Source: an uncultured Bacteroidota bacterium
Lineage (GTDB): Bacteria; Bacteroidota; Bacteroidia; Chitinophagales; Chitinophagaceae
Length of the DNA stretch: 55,250 bases
Reading direction: 5' to 3'
Assembly: GCA_903881585.1 (NCBI GenBank)
Contig: CAIRTW010000175.1
Span: 1-55,250 of the forward strand
Below the pieces are notes generated by a model. It searched no databases. It was not told where the DNA came from and saw only the letters and a program-made list of their open reading frames with translations. Position numbers and translations under genes: made by a program. Shown piece by piece: positions 17,332-26,989 of this stretch. Positions within the stretch are counted from its first letter, which is position 1, and each line of letters starts with the position of its first letter.

Positions 17332-18051
17332 ATGAAAAAGATATTTTTAGTTCTGTTTTTGGCAATCATTACAGCTGCAAATACGTTTGCCCAGGAGGCA
17401 ATGTTGCAGGCTGGCCTTGCACTAAAATACCTCGTGCAAATGCCCACCGAAAAATCAGCCCATCCGCCGTTGATCGTCTTGTTGCATGGTTACGGCAGTG
17501 ATGAAAAAGACCTTTTTGCACTGCGGACATTATTCCCTAAAAACTATCTGTTTGTGTCGGCACGCGCACCCTACCCCTTGCCGGGCGGCGGATATGAGTG
17601 GTATGAAATGACCGATGCAAACGGCGTACATGACGGCAATGCCGCCCAGCTCGCCAACAGCAAAACGCTGGTTGAAAAATTTATTAAGCAGGTTACTTCC
17701 GCCTACCATGCCGACCCTGCACAGGTATATCTTATGGGTTTCAGCCAAGGCGCTATAATGAGTTACCGTGTGGGGCTTACAGCTCCGTCTCTGCTTAAAG
17801 GGATTGGTGTGCTGAGTGGCACTATCTATCCTTCATTGAAACCGATGGTCAAGAAAAGTCCGGCACTCAAGCAGCTAAAGATATTCGTGGCTCATGGAAC
17901 TGCAGATGAGCGCATCTCTTTTGCAGACGGAAAGGCCTCAAGCGATTATTTAAAAACGCTTGGGCTGAATCCCGAGTTCCATTCCTACCTTCAAATGGGC
18001 CATACTATAAGCCGCGATGTACTTTCTGACCTGGTGAAGTGGCTGAAATAA
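17332..18051 (+). CDS. secreted phospholipase/carboxylesterase-like alpha/beta hydrolase
   Basis: A 239-residue esterase with a signal peptide (MKKIFLVLFLAIITAANTFAQ). The fold shows the oxyanion strand LIVLLHGYGSDEKDLFAL, the nucleophile elbow GFSQG (Ser about 138), an acid-loop AHGTADERIS and a His in QMGHTIS. This triad order matches the phospholipase/carboxylesterase (YpfH/EstB-like) family. Most relatives are cytoplasmic; here the signal peptide places it in the periplasm or outside. A near-consensus -7 box (TAACTTTA) lies in the gap before it. Substrate unknown. Confidence 0.85.
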   Translation: MKKIFLVLFLAIITAANTFAQEAMLQAGLALKYLVQMPTEKSAHPPLIVLLHGYGSDEKDLFALRTLFPKNYLFVSARAPYPLPGGGYEWYEMTDANGVHDGNAAQLANSKTLVEKFIKQVTSAYHADPAQVYLMGFSQGAIMSYRVGLTAPSLLKGIGVLSGTIYPSLKPMVKKSPALKQLKIFVAHGTADERISFADGKASSDYLKTLGLNPEFHSYLQMGHTISRDVLSDLVKWLK

Positions 18052-18196
18052 GAATACCTATGCGGGCATATGCATTATTTTCAATTAATAACTTACCGAA
18101 CTATATAATAGAAAATAGCCTCTTTACGGAAAAGCGCAGCAATCCCCCTTTTATTTTATAACTAAAAGTTATAAATCAATAGGCTAAAAAGATTTT

Positions 18197-18224
18197 TTGC
18201 TGCCCTATTTATTGCTTAACTTTA
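18197..18224 (+). promoter_or_regulatory. likely promoter of the small gene at 18268
   Basis: TTG at 18197-18199 and TAACTTTA at 18217-18224 are 17 nt apart, one mismatch from the Bacteroidota TTG/TAnnTTTG pair. The box lies 43 nt before the ATG. The stretch 18052-18267 is AT-rich and holds no other feature I can see. Confidence 0.45.
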
Positions 18225-18267
18225 GTAAGAGTTAACCACCTATCATTCTATTTTTAAAATTTATATT

Positions 18268-18540
18268 ATGATAGAAAATGAACTATTAGATTATTATTCA
18301 CATTTTTGCGAGCTTACCATCTGGTTCAAAAAAATAATTCTGTCCTCAAACAGCAAGGCTGTTATTACTGTAAAGGATATTGCGAAAGAATTTATTGCCG
18401 AGCGCAACCGCATACTCCAGAACATCCCCATAAAGAAACGAAAGCTATCCAGGCAAAACCTCAATAAGATCGCTACTAGTTATTACTCGCGCGTATCTCA
18501 CTGGTCGCTGCAGCAGAAGATCAGCCTGGACATGGTGTAG
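18268..18540 (+). CDS. small protein of unknown function
   Basis: A 90-residue protein I do not recognise. It has no signal peptide or membrane helix. It is basic, apparently helical (NELLDYYSHFCELTIWFKKIIL, DIAKEFIAERNRILQNIPIKKRKLSRQNLNKIA) and has two tyrosine/tryptophan-rich spots (SYYSRVSHWSLQQK). The KKRKLSRQNLNKIATSYYSRV part could be nucleic-acid binding; this is inference. It stands alone between an esterase gene and the giant Ig-repeat gene on the other strand, with its own plausible promoter, which supports a real gene. Confidence 0.55.
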   Translation: MIENELLDYYSHFCELTIWFKKIILSSNSKAVITVKDIAKEFIAERNRILQNIPIKKRKLSRQNLNKIATSYYSRVSHWSLQQKISLDMV

Positions 18541-18561
18541 GAATAATGCACGTTAGCTATG

Positions 18562-21500
18562 CTACTGCCCCACCACAAAATGGATCAGTTTATTTACTGC
18601 TGCCGATCTCAACTCCAGTGTGTACATGCCGTTGGCAAGAGCGCCATTGAGCTTCACCTGCTCATTGATCCTGCCGTTATTCGCGCGGACAGCACCTGAA
18701 TAGACCGTCTGACCAAGCACGTCCGTTATCACGATTTTTATGTCGTTGGATTGCGATGTTGTTCCTTTGATGGCAAACGTTCCATTGTTCGGATTTGGGA
18801 CGAGGATTATGTCCCCGATAACAGGTTGTACACCCTGTACGTCAAGTGCAATGGTATCTACGATCGTTACCTGCGCAGACCTTGATGCGGTGCCGCAGAA
18901 GCTGTTTCCGGTCACTACACAGCTTACTGCATCCAGGTTATTAAACAAACTGCTTTTGAAGGTATCATTAGTTGCACCGGGTATCGCTGAGCCGTTTATA
19001 TCCCATTGGTATGAAAACGAAAGCCCGCTAAAGGCAACAGACGCAACAAAAGTAACCGTGTCGCCAAACTCAATACGTGTGCCGGGATAAGCTGCAATGC
19101 TCACCGCCGGAACATTGATGGGCGGCACACTCATGTTGATATTGTTGCTGTTTACGGGGTTTACCAGCGCACAGCTGATGTCGGCGTGCATTTTGCAAAA
19201 GATGTTATCCCCATCAAGCGGCAGGTAGGTATATACCGGCCCGGAACCAACGTCTATTCCGTTCTTTACCCAGTCGTATGTTGGCATTGTACCACCCAGG
19301 CCGGGCGATGGAAACACAGTTACGGGTGTGCCGGGGCAAACTGAATCTCCGGGCGTTACCGAAATGGTGACCGAGGGTAACAACCCAGTTACGGTGGTCA
19401 TTGTTACCGAGGCCATGGCCGAATCGGGAGACACACAGGCGGCATCACTGAAGAGCTTTACAGCAACCACATCGCCACTCAATGGCACATAGCTATATGC
19501 CGGGCCCGCACCAGTGTTTGTCCCATTCACAGACCACTGATATAGCGGTGTGCTCCCACCATTTACGGGCAGTGCTGTAAAATCAGCTACTGTTCCTGCG
19601 CATATTATTGTTCCTCCACTTGTACTGATGCTTACAAACGGAGCAACAGGTGGGTTTACGGTGATCGTTGCACTACCCGTCATCACATGGGAGCAGCCTG
19701 TAAAGGAATCTGTAGCCAGCACTGTGTAACCACCGGGGAGAGTAAAAGGCCCAAAATCAATTGCCGAGTCTGTACCAGGTTGAGCTCCGGCTACCGAGCT
19801 TAAATAGATCAGCTGGTAGAGAATGCCGCTATCAGAGCCATTGAGCCCGATATTTACCCCCGCGCCGCCAGAGCAATAGCTGCCACCACCTGTAACATCA
19901 TAGGACGATGGCGGGAGGTTCACGGTGACGCTGGTGATGGCCACGCAACCAGTACCAAGGTGATAGGTAATGTAAGTGGCGCCCGAGGCAAGGCCCGTCA
20001 CAGCGCCTGTAGCGCTGCTTATAGTGGCTACCGATGGTGTACCGCTGCTCCATGTGCCGCCGCCTGCCAGATCGCTCAAAATGCTTGTTATTCCCAGGCA
20101 AACATTCCTGCTGCCGGAGATGGGGAAGATCGGATTTACCGTTACAATGACCGCTGCACTACAGCCGGTGGACAATGTGTATGATATACTAACCGTACCG
20201 GAAGAAACCCCTGCAACAATGCCAGTTGCAGCAACGACAGTAGCAATACCGGGATCTGCACTGCTCCACACGCCACCGGTTGTACTATCAATGAGGGCAA
20301 TATCAAAGCCCTGGCATATAGGAAATGAATCGGCCAGGATAGCGGCGGGGAGCAGGTTAACAGTAACGATAGCTGTTGCACTGCAACCTGTAGGCAACAA
20401 ATAAGTCACTGTTACTGTACCGGCAGAGTCCGCAGTTATTATGCCGGAAGAAGAACCGATACTATCATGCAACCCAGATGGTACGCTCCATGTGCCGCCG
20501 GCAGATGCATCGGTCAGTATTGAACTAACCCCGCGGCAGACACTCAAACTACCAGCAATAGTGGCTGGCAATGGGTTTACGGTAAACGCCCGCGTTGTTA
20601 TACAACCAGTAGGCAGTACGTAACTGATGATAACAGTACCGTTTGAAACGCCGGTAACCATTCCGGTAACTGCATTGATAATGGCCTGTGCGGTGTTGCT
20701 GCTGCTCCATGCGCCACCGGCACTTGCATCGGTAAGCGTTACTCCTGCACCCACGCAAATGCCTGTTGCCCCGGCAATAGCGGCAGGGACAGGGTGAACT
20801 GTGATCACGGACGTAGTGATGCAACCAGTAGGTAATGTATAGGTGATCGCAGCAGTGCCAGCGCCGATGCCCGAAACATCGCCGGAAGGAGGCGCAACAG
20901 AGGCTACTCCAGATGCCGAAGCACTAATGCTCCATAGGCCGCCGGCGCTGCCATCTGTCAGGGTTACTTCCGTGCCGGCACACAACTGCAACGGGCCGGA
21001 GATAGCAAACGGGAGCGGATTTACGGTAACTACCAGTAAAACTGAACAGCCAGTTGGCAACGTATAAGTAATACCCGATGTACCCGCCGAGATCGCAGAG
21101 ACCAGGCCACTTGTGCCTATAACAGCAACAACAGTATTGCCGCTATGCCATGCACCGCCGGGAGATGTGTCACTCAAAGTAGCCGTAGCGCCAGCGCAGA
21201 TCCCAGAGGTTCCGCTGATAGCTGCCGGTAATGGATTGACTGTAACAACAGTTGCAACCGTGCAGCCACTGGCAACTGTATAGGTGATATTTGCGGTCCC
21301 CGCAGTAACGCCGGTTACTACTCCGGTTGCGTCAATGCCCGCGACACCAGGCGCGCCGGAGCTCCACGACCCGCCGGCAACAATATCACTAAGCGCAGTA
21401 ACAGACCCGGCGCAAAGATGCATAACACCCCCGATAGCTGCCGGAAGCGGCTGAACCGTAACAACCTTTGTAACCGAGCACCCCGTAGCAAGTGTATAAG

Positions 21501-24500
21501 TAATTGCAGAAGTACCTGTGGACGACCCATTTACCACGCCGGAAACAGAACCTATTGTGGCGATCACCGGACTGCCACTGCTCCATGAGCCGCCAGTTGA
21601 AGCATCACTTAGCGCGGTTGTCAGGCCCACGCAAACGCTGGCAGCTCCCGAAACCGGCAGCGGCAACGGGTGTATAGTAACAACCGCCGTTGCTGTACAG
21701 CCGGTAGATGCTGTATATGTAATTAATGCGCTGCCGGCGGCATTGCCCGTAACCACCCCGGCTGCTGCGGCAACTGTTGCCACAGCAGGGTTTCCAGAAC
21801 TCCATGTGCCGCCACCCGCATCAGACAAACTGGTGGTGGAGCCGACACAAACACTCAGGAGGCCGGTAATACCAGCGGGAGGAGCATAGACAGCCACAGT
21901 GGCCGAAGCAGCACAGCTTGTAGGCAATACATAACTAATGGAAGCAGTGCCTACGGCATTACCGGTAACGATGCCTGCGCTGCCCACAGTAGCTACAAAT
22001 GCAAACGAACTGGTCCAACTACCTCCCGGTGTTACATCACTTAAGGTGGTTGTCAGTCCCAGGCAAATATTTGGATTGCCCGATACATCGGCAGGTATTG
22101 GGTTCACGGTAACAATAGCAGTAGTCGCGCACCCGGTAAATAGTGTGTAGGTGACTGCAACCGTACCCGTTGCTACGCCTGCCGCTACCCCCGAGCTTGA
22201 CCCTATGGAGGCTATCACTGCATTTGCTGATGCCCAGGTTCCGCCCGTTGGGAAGCTGGCTAACGTAATATTCGCGCCCATGCAGACCGGCACATTACCT
22301 GAAACAGTCGCCGGCAAGGGATTAATAGTTACTGGCTTGGTCACAAAGCAGCCCGTAGGCAACTCATACGTAATAGTTGCGGTACCCGCCGCAATGCCGG
22401 TAACAATAGCAGATATGGTGCCCACCGAAGCTATACCCGGAGCGCTGCTGGTCCATGTACCGCCGTCGGCCAAATCGAAAAATGCAGCCGTTTGCCCCAG
22501 GCAAATACTATCAATGCCCAAGATCGCATTCGGCAAAGGATCTACGGTCACCGTCACCGTTTGTATGCAGCCCGTACTTATGGTATAGGTCACCATTGCC
22601 GCACCGTCAGACATTGCAGTAACAACGCCGGTTGAAGGGTCGATAGTGGCAACTGTGGGCGTACTGCACGTCCAGATACCGCCTGGCGTCACATCACTTA
22701 GTGTTACTGAAGGGCCTTCACAAATAGTAAGCGGCCCGGTAATAACCGCGGGCAATGGCTGAACAGTAACAATGTGAGTAGCAATGCAGCCGCCTCCCGG
22801 TGCCGCGTAGGTGATCGTAGCTGTGCCCAAAACGATGCCGGAGACTACACCACCCGTACCAACACTTGCGGTACCCGGCGCGCTGCTGCTCCATGTGCCG
22901 CCAGCTAACGCATCTGTGAGCGCAGTTGCATATCCTATGCATAGCCCGGAAAACTGGAGTATGGCGGGCGGCGCATTATTGATGGTTGCAACGGTAGTAG
23001 CTACACAGCCGTCCGGAGCAGTATAAGATATAGTTGCTGTACCCGGCCCAACTCCCGAAATAGTACCTGTAGCCGAGCCGGCAACAGCTACTGATGTGTT
23101 GCTGCTGCTCCATATACCACCCGGCGGAAAATCACTGAGCGTAGTTGAAAACAGCGGACAGAGATTCACGATACCAGCTATTGCTGCTGGCAAATTATTT
23201 ACAGTGATAGGCAGCGTTGTCATGCAGCCCGTAGGCAGCAGGTAAGTAATAGTAGTGTTGCCGGCAGCAATTGCAGACACCAGGCCTGTATCTGAACCAA
23301 TAGTTGCAATACTTGTGTTGCTGCTGCTCCACGCTCCGCCCGTGGCACCATCGCTTAACGTTTCTGTTGACCCCACACAAATAGTGGCGCTTCCATTTAT
23401 GGGTGTAATCGGGTTCACGGTAACAATTGCTGTTGCCGTACAGCCTGCTGTAGAAGTGTAAGTAACAACTGCTGTGCCCGCCGCAACTCCGGTAACCACC
23501 CCACTGGTATTTACGGTTGCTGCCGGGCTTCCTGTAATACTCCAGCTACCACCAGCTGTGGCATCACTAAGCGGAGTCGTAAGGCCCGCACAAACAGTAA
23601 GGGTACCTGTAATAGCCCCTGGCGGCGAAACGGCACTGATGGTTGCCGTGCCAGACATGCCGCTGGAACAACCTGTAACCGAATAGGTGCCGCTGACAGA
23701 ATATATGCCGGCAACATGGATACCAAAATCCAGCGCCCCACCAGATCCCGCAACGATCCCGCCTATGGGCGTACCACTCGAATATAGCTGGTAACCTACG
23801 CCAGTTTCTGAGCCCAAAAGCTGTATATCAGCACCGCTACCTCCGGCACAGTACAGGCCGCCACCACCCACTGCAAAAACGCCGGGCGAAGGATTGACAG
23901 TGGTCGTAGCTGTTCCAATAACAATACAACGATGCACATCGGTAACGGTAACGGTATAAACAGGATTAACGGGCAATGCCGGAACTGCAGTGACAACAAC
24001 CGTATTAGTGAGCGCCAGCGTGGGGCCAATGCTTGCGGCAAAACTGCCCGGGCCAGCCCACACATAGGTGTATGACAAAGCCGACGCGCTAATAGCCACA
24101 TCCAGGTGCAACGAACTGCCTGCGCACACCGGCTTCTCGATAGCAGCTACTGATGATATGCTGGGCGATGTGGCATAAACGGAGATATTAACGGTAGCTA
24201 TACTTGTACATCCCACTGAATTTATTCCGGTAACAGTATAAACGGTAGCAACTGCCGGTGTGGCACTCACAACTGCACCTGTAGTAGCCGACAAACCAGC
24301 TGCGGGCGACCAGGTATAGGCGGCCCCGGCACCCGCACCAGACGCAGTAATGCCCACTGCAAGCGCACCGCAGTAGCTGGAGGCAGTAGGGGTGGCAGTA
24401 GTGGCACATTGTGCGAACGAGCTATTGGCCGCTATGATATTAGCCAGCAGCGCAAGAAAAAAAACAATTAAAGTATTATTAGTAAAACACACTACACGCT

Positions 24501-24504
24501 TCAT
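18562..24504 (-). CDS. giant secreted Ig-like (BIG_2) repeat protein with T9SS type A sorting domain
   Basis: About 1980 residues from the ATG at 24504. After a signal peptide (ending SSFAQ) come N-terminal Ig/PKD-like parts with CxxG-type motifs, then 17 tandem BIG_2-like repeats of about 73 residues (about 297-1530), each with the core C.G....LSD...GG.WSS, then GVVTG...GTATITY.LPTGC and VTVNPLP. Two GGGxYCxGG modules bracket the array, one on each side, followed by three further Ig-like domains (IICAG, SVCPGTP, RIEFGD). The C-terminus has VPNPNNGTFAIKGTT...ITDVLGQTVYSG...NGMYTLELRS, a type A sorting domain for T9SS export and surface anchoring. Two conserved cysteines per repeat suggest internal disulfides. 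It is likely an adhesin or matrix protein; the ligand is unknown. The low-complexity repeats are Gly/Thr/Ser-rich. Confidence 0.9.
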   Translation of the reverse strand: MKRVVCFTNNTLIVFFLALLANIIAANSSFAQCATTATPTASSYCGALAVGITASGAGAGAAYTWSPAAGLSATTGAVVSATPAVATVYTVTGINSVGCTSIATVNISVYATSPSISSVAAIEKPVCAGSSLHLDVAISASALSYTYVWAGPGSFAASIGPTLALTNTVVVTAVPALPVNPVYTVTVTDVHRCIVIGTATTTVNPSPGVFAVGGGGLYCAGGSGADIQLLGSETGVGYQLYSSGTPIGGIVAGSGGALDFGIHVAGIYSVSGTYSVTGCSSGMSGTATISAVSPPGAITGTLTVCAGLTTPLSDATAGGSWSITGSPAATVNTSGVVTGVAAGTAVVTYTSTAGCTATAIVTVNPITPINGSATICVGSTETLSDGATGGAWSSSNTSIATIGSDTGLVSAIAAGNTTITYLLPTGCMTTLPITVNNLPAAIAGIVNLCPLFSTTLSDFPPGGIWSSSNTSVAVAGSATGTISGVGPGTATISYTAPDGCVATTVATINNAPPAILQFSGLCIGYATALTDALAGGTWSSSAPGTASVGTGGVVSGIVLGTATITYAAPGGGCIATHIVTVQPLPAVITGPLTICEGPSVTLSDVTPGGIWTCSTPTVATIDPSTGVVTAMSDGAAMVTYTISTGCIQTVTVTVDPLPNAILGIDSICLGQTAAFFDLADGGTWTSSAPGIASVGTISAIVTGIAAGTATITYELPTGCFVTKPVTINPLPATVSGNVPVCMGANITLASFPTGGTWASANAVIASIGSSSGVAAGVATGTVAVTYTLFTGCATTAIVTVNPIPADVSGNPNICLGLTTTLSDVTPGGSWTSSFAFVATVGSAGIVTGNAVGTASISYVLPTSCAASATVAVYAPPAGITGLLSVCVGSTTSLSDAGGGTWSSGNPAVATVAAAAGVVTGNAAGSALITYTASTGCTATAVVTIHPLPLPVSGAASVCVGLTTALSDASTGGSWSSGSPVIATIGSVSGVVNGSSTGTSAITYTLATGCSVTKVVTVQPLPAAIGGVMHLCAGSVTALSDIVAGGSWSSGAPGVAGIDATGVVTGVTAGTANITYTVASGCTVATVVTVNPLPAAISGTSGICAGATATLSDTSPGGAWHSGNTVVAVIGTSGLVSAISAGTSGITYTLPTGCSVLLVVTVNPLPFAISGPLQLCAGTEVTLTDGSAGGLWSISASASGVASVAPPSGDVSGIGAGTAAITYTLPTGCITTSVITVHPVPAAIAGATGICVGAGVTLTDASAGGAWSSSNTAQAIINAVTGMVTGVSNGTVIISYVLPTGCITTRAFTVNPLPATIAGSLSVCRGVSSILTDASAGGTWSVPSGLHDSIGSSSGIITADSAGTVTVTYLLPTGCSATAIVTVNLLPAAILADSFPICQGFDIALIDSTTGGVWSSADPGIATVVAATGIVAGVSSGTVSISYTLSTGCSAAVIVTVNPIFPISGSRNVCLGITSILSDLAGGGTWSSGTPSVATISSATGAVTGLASGATYITYHLGTGCVAITSVTVNLPPSSYDVTGGGSYCSGGAGVNIGLNGSDSGILYQLIYLSSVAGAQPGTDSAIDFGPFTLPGGYTVLATDSFTGCSHVMTGSATITVNPPVAPFVSISTSGGTIICAGTVADFTALPVNGGSTPLYQWSVNGTNTGAGPAYSYVPLSGDVVAVKLFSDAACVSPDSAMASVTMTTVTGLLPSVTISVTPGDSVCPGTPVTVFPSPGLGGTMPTYDWVKNGIDVGSGPVYTYLPLDGDNIFCKMHADISCALVNPVNSNNINMSVPPINVPAVSIAAYPGTRIEFGDTVTFVASVAFSGLSFSYQWDINGSAIPGATNDTFKSSLFNNLDAVSCVVTGNSFCGTASRSAQVTIVDTIALDVQGVQPVIGDIILVPNPNNGTFAIKGTTSQSNDIKIVITDVLGQTVYSGAVRANNGRINEQVKLNGALANGMYTLELRSAAVNKLIHFVVGQ
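19915..23616 (-). repeat. 17 tandem Ig-like coding repeats, about 218 bp each
   Basis: Inside the giant gene, about 3.7 kb consist of 17 units of 72-75 codons. Units vary in DNA sequence but keep two cysteines, a TW or SW motif after two glycines, and the spacer VxVNPLPAA. DNA divergence between units suggests an old array rather than recent copying, though some pairs are close. Confidence 0.85.
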
Positions 24505-24754
24505 GATACCCGGATTTGCCAAAATATTCAATTACAAAACACCTCATTGCTCTATTGCAAAATAAAGAAATTTGCCCACAGTTCCCGAAGCGATCAATGA
24601 TAAGCAATGTATTACTGAATAACTCACTCATTGACCGTCTCTTACGCACAGGCAGTACCCCGCGCTAACAGCGCCGTAATTATCAATACTTCATTAATCG
24701 TGCCAGATATTAGTTTAAATAACGTCACAAAACTGAAGAAAGTATTTGACGCGG

Positions 24755-26008
24755 TCACACAAGTATGCCGGCAATGGTTGCAGAGAGGTATGAAGCCAAT
24801 GTACCGCACAAGAGCGCCCTCATTCCCAGCTTTGCAAGGTCTGCACGGCGCTCAGGTACCAATGCCCCGATTCCGCCTATCTGCATGCCCACACTGCTGA
24901 AATTGGCAAAGCCGCAGATAGCAATGGTGATGATCGTCAGCCCTTTTGGCGTGATCATCGGTACCGAATTCGTTGTAAGGCTTTTGAAAGCCACAAATTC
25001 ATTGACCGTAAGTTTTTGCCCCAATAAGGTAGCGGCGTTATGTATGTCCTGCTGTGGCACTCCCATGGCCCAGGCAAACGGATAGAACAGCTTGCCGAAA
25101 ATAAGATCGAGCGACAGCCCGTGATGGATATGCCCCAGCATCCAGTTGAGCATTCCGATCAGGGCAATAAAACCTATAAGCATCGCGATCACATTCATCG
25201 CGATCTTGAATCCATCAGCAGCTCCATGTGTTATGGCATCTACGAGATTGGCATAGTCACTTTTCACGTCCAGCTTCACCGTTCCCATCGTATTCGATTC
25301 TTCCGTCTCGGGAAAGACAATTTTAGAAATGACCAACGCGCCCGGAGCGGCCATAAGGCTGGCAGCAATGAGGTAATCGGGCCTGGCTCCCATATTGGCA
25401 TATACTATAAGAATGCCACCCGCTATGCAGGCAAGGCTGCCGCTCATGGATGCCAGCAGCTCGCTCTTGGTCATGGTAGGCAGGTATGCTCTTATCATCA
25501 CCTGCGCTTCCACCTGCCCTACAAATGCACTCGCAACATTGCTCAGTGCCTCGGCCCCGCTTACACGCATCACAACGTTCATGGCTCTTGCTACCATAGA
25601 AACCAAAAACTGCATGACCCTTAAATGGTACAGAATGGCTACAAGAATACATACCAGGATGATGGTGGCTGTTATGTTGAATGCAAATACGAATGTCGGT
25701 GAGATACCGTAATTCACCAGCTGTCCGCCTGGACCAAAAGTCCCTATACCACCGTAAACAAAACTAGCACCCTCTTTTGCGAAGCCTTCCAGCTTTTGCA
25801 TGCCCTTGCCGAGTAATTGAAAAAAATGATTTACCGCAGGAACCTTCAAAACAAGCAGCGCAATACACAGCTGCAGCGCCAGCCCGCTCAGCACGAGTCT
25901 TAGGTTGATACGCCTTTTATTATTGGAAAAGAGAAAGGCTATGCCCAGTATCAATGCAATACCGATAAGCCCTTTGAACCGGTCCATGAGTGTGAGATTA
26001 TGCGACAA
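24755..26008 (-). CDS. NupC-family concentrative nucleoside transporter
   Basis: A 417-residue polytopic inner-membrane protein of the CNT family. Characteristic stretches are GIALILGIAFLFSNNKRRINLRLVLSGL (N-terminal helices), FAKEGASFVYGG, FVGQVEAQVMIRAYLPTMTKSEL (the nucleoside/sodium-binding region), SGSLACIAGGILIVYANMGA and TPKGLTIITIAICGFANFSSVG. It imports nucleosides with sodium or protons. The length is normal for bacteria. It is separated by 250 bp from the giant Ig gene start and by 35 bp from the DarA-like gene upstream, so it may be cotranscribed with darB and darA, although the functions are not obviously linked. Confidence 0.92.
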   Translation of the reverse strand: MSHNLTLMDRFKGLIGIALILGIAFLFSNNKRRINLRLVLSGLALQLCIALLVLKVPAVNHFFQLLGKGMQKLEGFAKEGASFVYGGIGTFGPGGQLVNYGISPTFVFAFNITATIILVCILVAILYHLRVMQFLVSMVARAMNVVMRVSGAEALSNVASAFVGQVEAQVMIRAYLPTMTKSELLASMSGSLACIAGGILIVYANMGARPDYLIAASLMAAPGALVISKIVFPETEESNTMGTVKLDVKSDYANLVDAITHGAADGFKIAMNVIAMLIGFIALIGMLNWMLGHIHHGLSLDLIFGKLFYPFAWAMGVPQQDIHNAATLLGQKLTVNEFVAFKSLTTNSVPMITPKGLTIITIAICGFANFSSVGMQIGGIGALVPERRADLAKLGMRALLCGTLASYLSATIAGILV

Positions 26009-26043
26009 TCTACAAAAATCCCGGAATAAGGCATGTGAAGTTA

Positions 26044-26970
26044 TTACAACCTCCCTTCCTGGTACTCCAACTGCCGGAAGTATTCCACATCCCTTAAAAG
26101 GGTATGCCTTTTCATCACCAGTTTTATAAAAGCGGTAAGATTGGATATTGGCGACAGAATAAAGATGGCGACCAGCAAAAGATTCTTAAACATCAGCGCC
26201 CTGCCTGCGCGCGCCGGGTCGCCGGGTCCACCCTTTCGGCGGATGAACTTTGCCCATAGCCGGAAATTTTTGATGCCGCGCTGTTCCAGTATTACAAGGC
26301 CGGGTTTGAGCGCAATTGCGCCTTGCGCCAACAAACTGCGCTGCAGGTCTATAAGGTTGCTATCCACGAAGTGCTGGTATATAGTTATACCAAAGCGGTT
26401 TGCAGCGGCTATATCTTCATCCTGCACCCCGGCGGCTGGCAATAGCCCCGAAGCGCCCTTCTGGCCTTTGAACGACCAGCGCATCACGGTAAGTGTTGAC
26501 ACCAGGTTGGGGTTTGTATCCGTGAGCACTATATTGCCCACGAGGTGTGCTCCCAGTCCACCCAGGTATTCCTTTACTTTTTCCTGGGCGTGCAGCCACA
26601 TATTGCGGCAACCTATTACAGTAACCACGGGCTTGCCTTTAAATAATTTCGCGAGATCACCCTGCAAAAAACCGGTAGTGGGCTGTGAAGGGTTCAAAAA
26701 CCAAGGCTGGTACCCAAAAATTACCAGATCGTAATCCTTATTAAGCAATTCAGAAGATAAGGGCTTTACGGCACAAGGCAGGTGCTCTACTGTTTCCGGC
26801 ATCGCATCTACAAACTGCAGCGCGGTCCAGGGGAATGGGAACGGGGTCACCGGCTCTATTACCGCATACTCTATATCTGCTTTCCCCTTTATGTCTGTTA
26901 CAACGCTGTCCAATATCTGCCGTAACTGGCCCGTCTGTGAATAATACACTACCAATATACGTGGCCTCAT
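26044..26970 (-). CDS. darA: DarA-like flavodoxin-fold aromatase/dialkylresorcinol enzyme
   Basis: A 308-residue protein with a flavodoxin-like N-terminal half: ILVVYYSQTGQLRQILDSV (FMN phosphate loop) and YDLVIFGYQPWFLNPSQPTTGFLQGDLAKLFKGKPVVTVIGCRNMW. The C-terminal third has a hydrophobic segment (LMFKNLLLVAIFILSPISNLTAFIKLV) that could anchor it to the membrane. It resembles DarA of flexirubin-type and dialkylresorcinol pathways, thought to aromatise the cyclohexanedione made by the ketosynthase DarB. The darB-like gene lies immediately upstream (gap 19 bp), which strongly supports the pairing. No other flexirubin genes are visible in the window. Confidence 0.8.
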   Translation of the reverse strand: MRPRILVVYYSQTGQLRQILDSVVTDIKGKADIEYAVIEPVTPFPFPWTALQFVDAMPETVEHLPCAVKPLSSELLNKDYDLVIFGYQPWFLNPSQPTTGFLQGDLAKLFKGKPVVTVIGCRNMWLHAQEKVKEYLGGLGAHLVGNIVLTDTNPNLVSTLTVMRWSFKGQKGASGLLPAAGVQDEDIAAANRFGITIYQHFVDSNLIDLQRSLLAQGAIALKPGLVILEQRGIKNFRLWAKFIRRKGGPGDPARAGRALMFKNLLLVAIFILSPISNLTAFIKLVMKRHTLLRDVEYFRQLEYQEGRL

Positions 26971-26989
26971 ACTCTGTTATTATCGTAAT

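Noticed and set aside
24660..24676. terminator of the nucleoside transporter
   Set aside because: The GCGCT/AGCGC stem is only 5 bp with no T-run.
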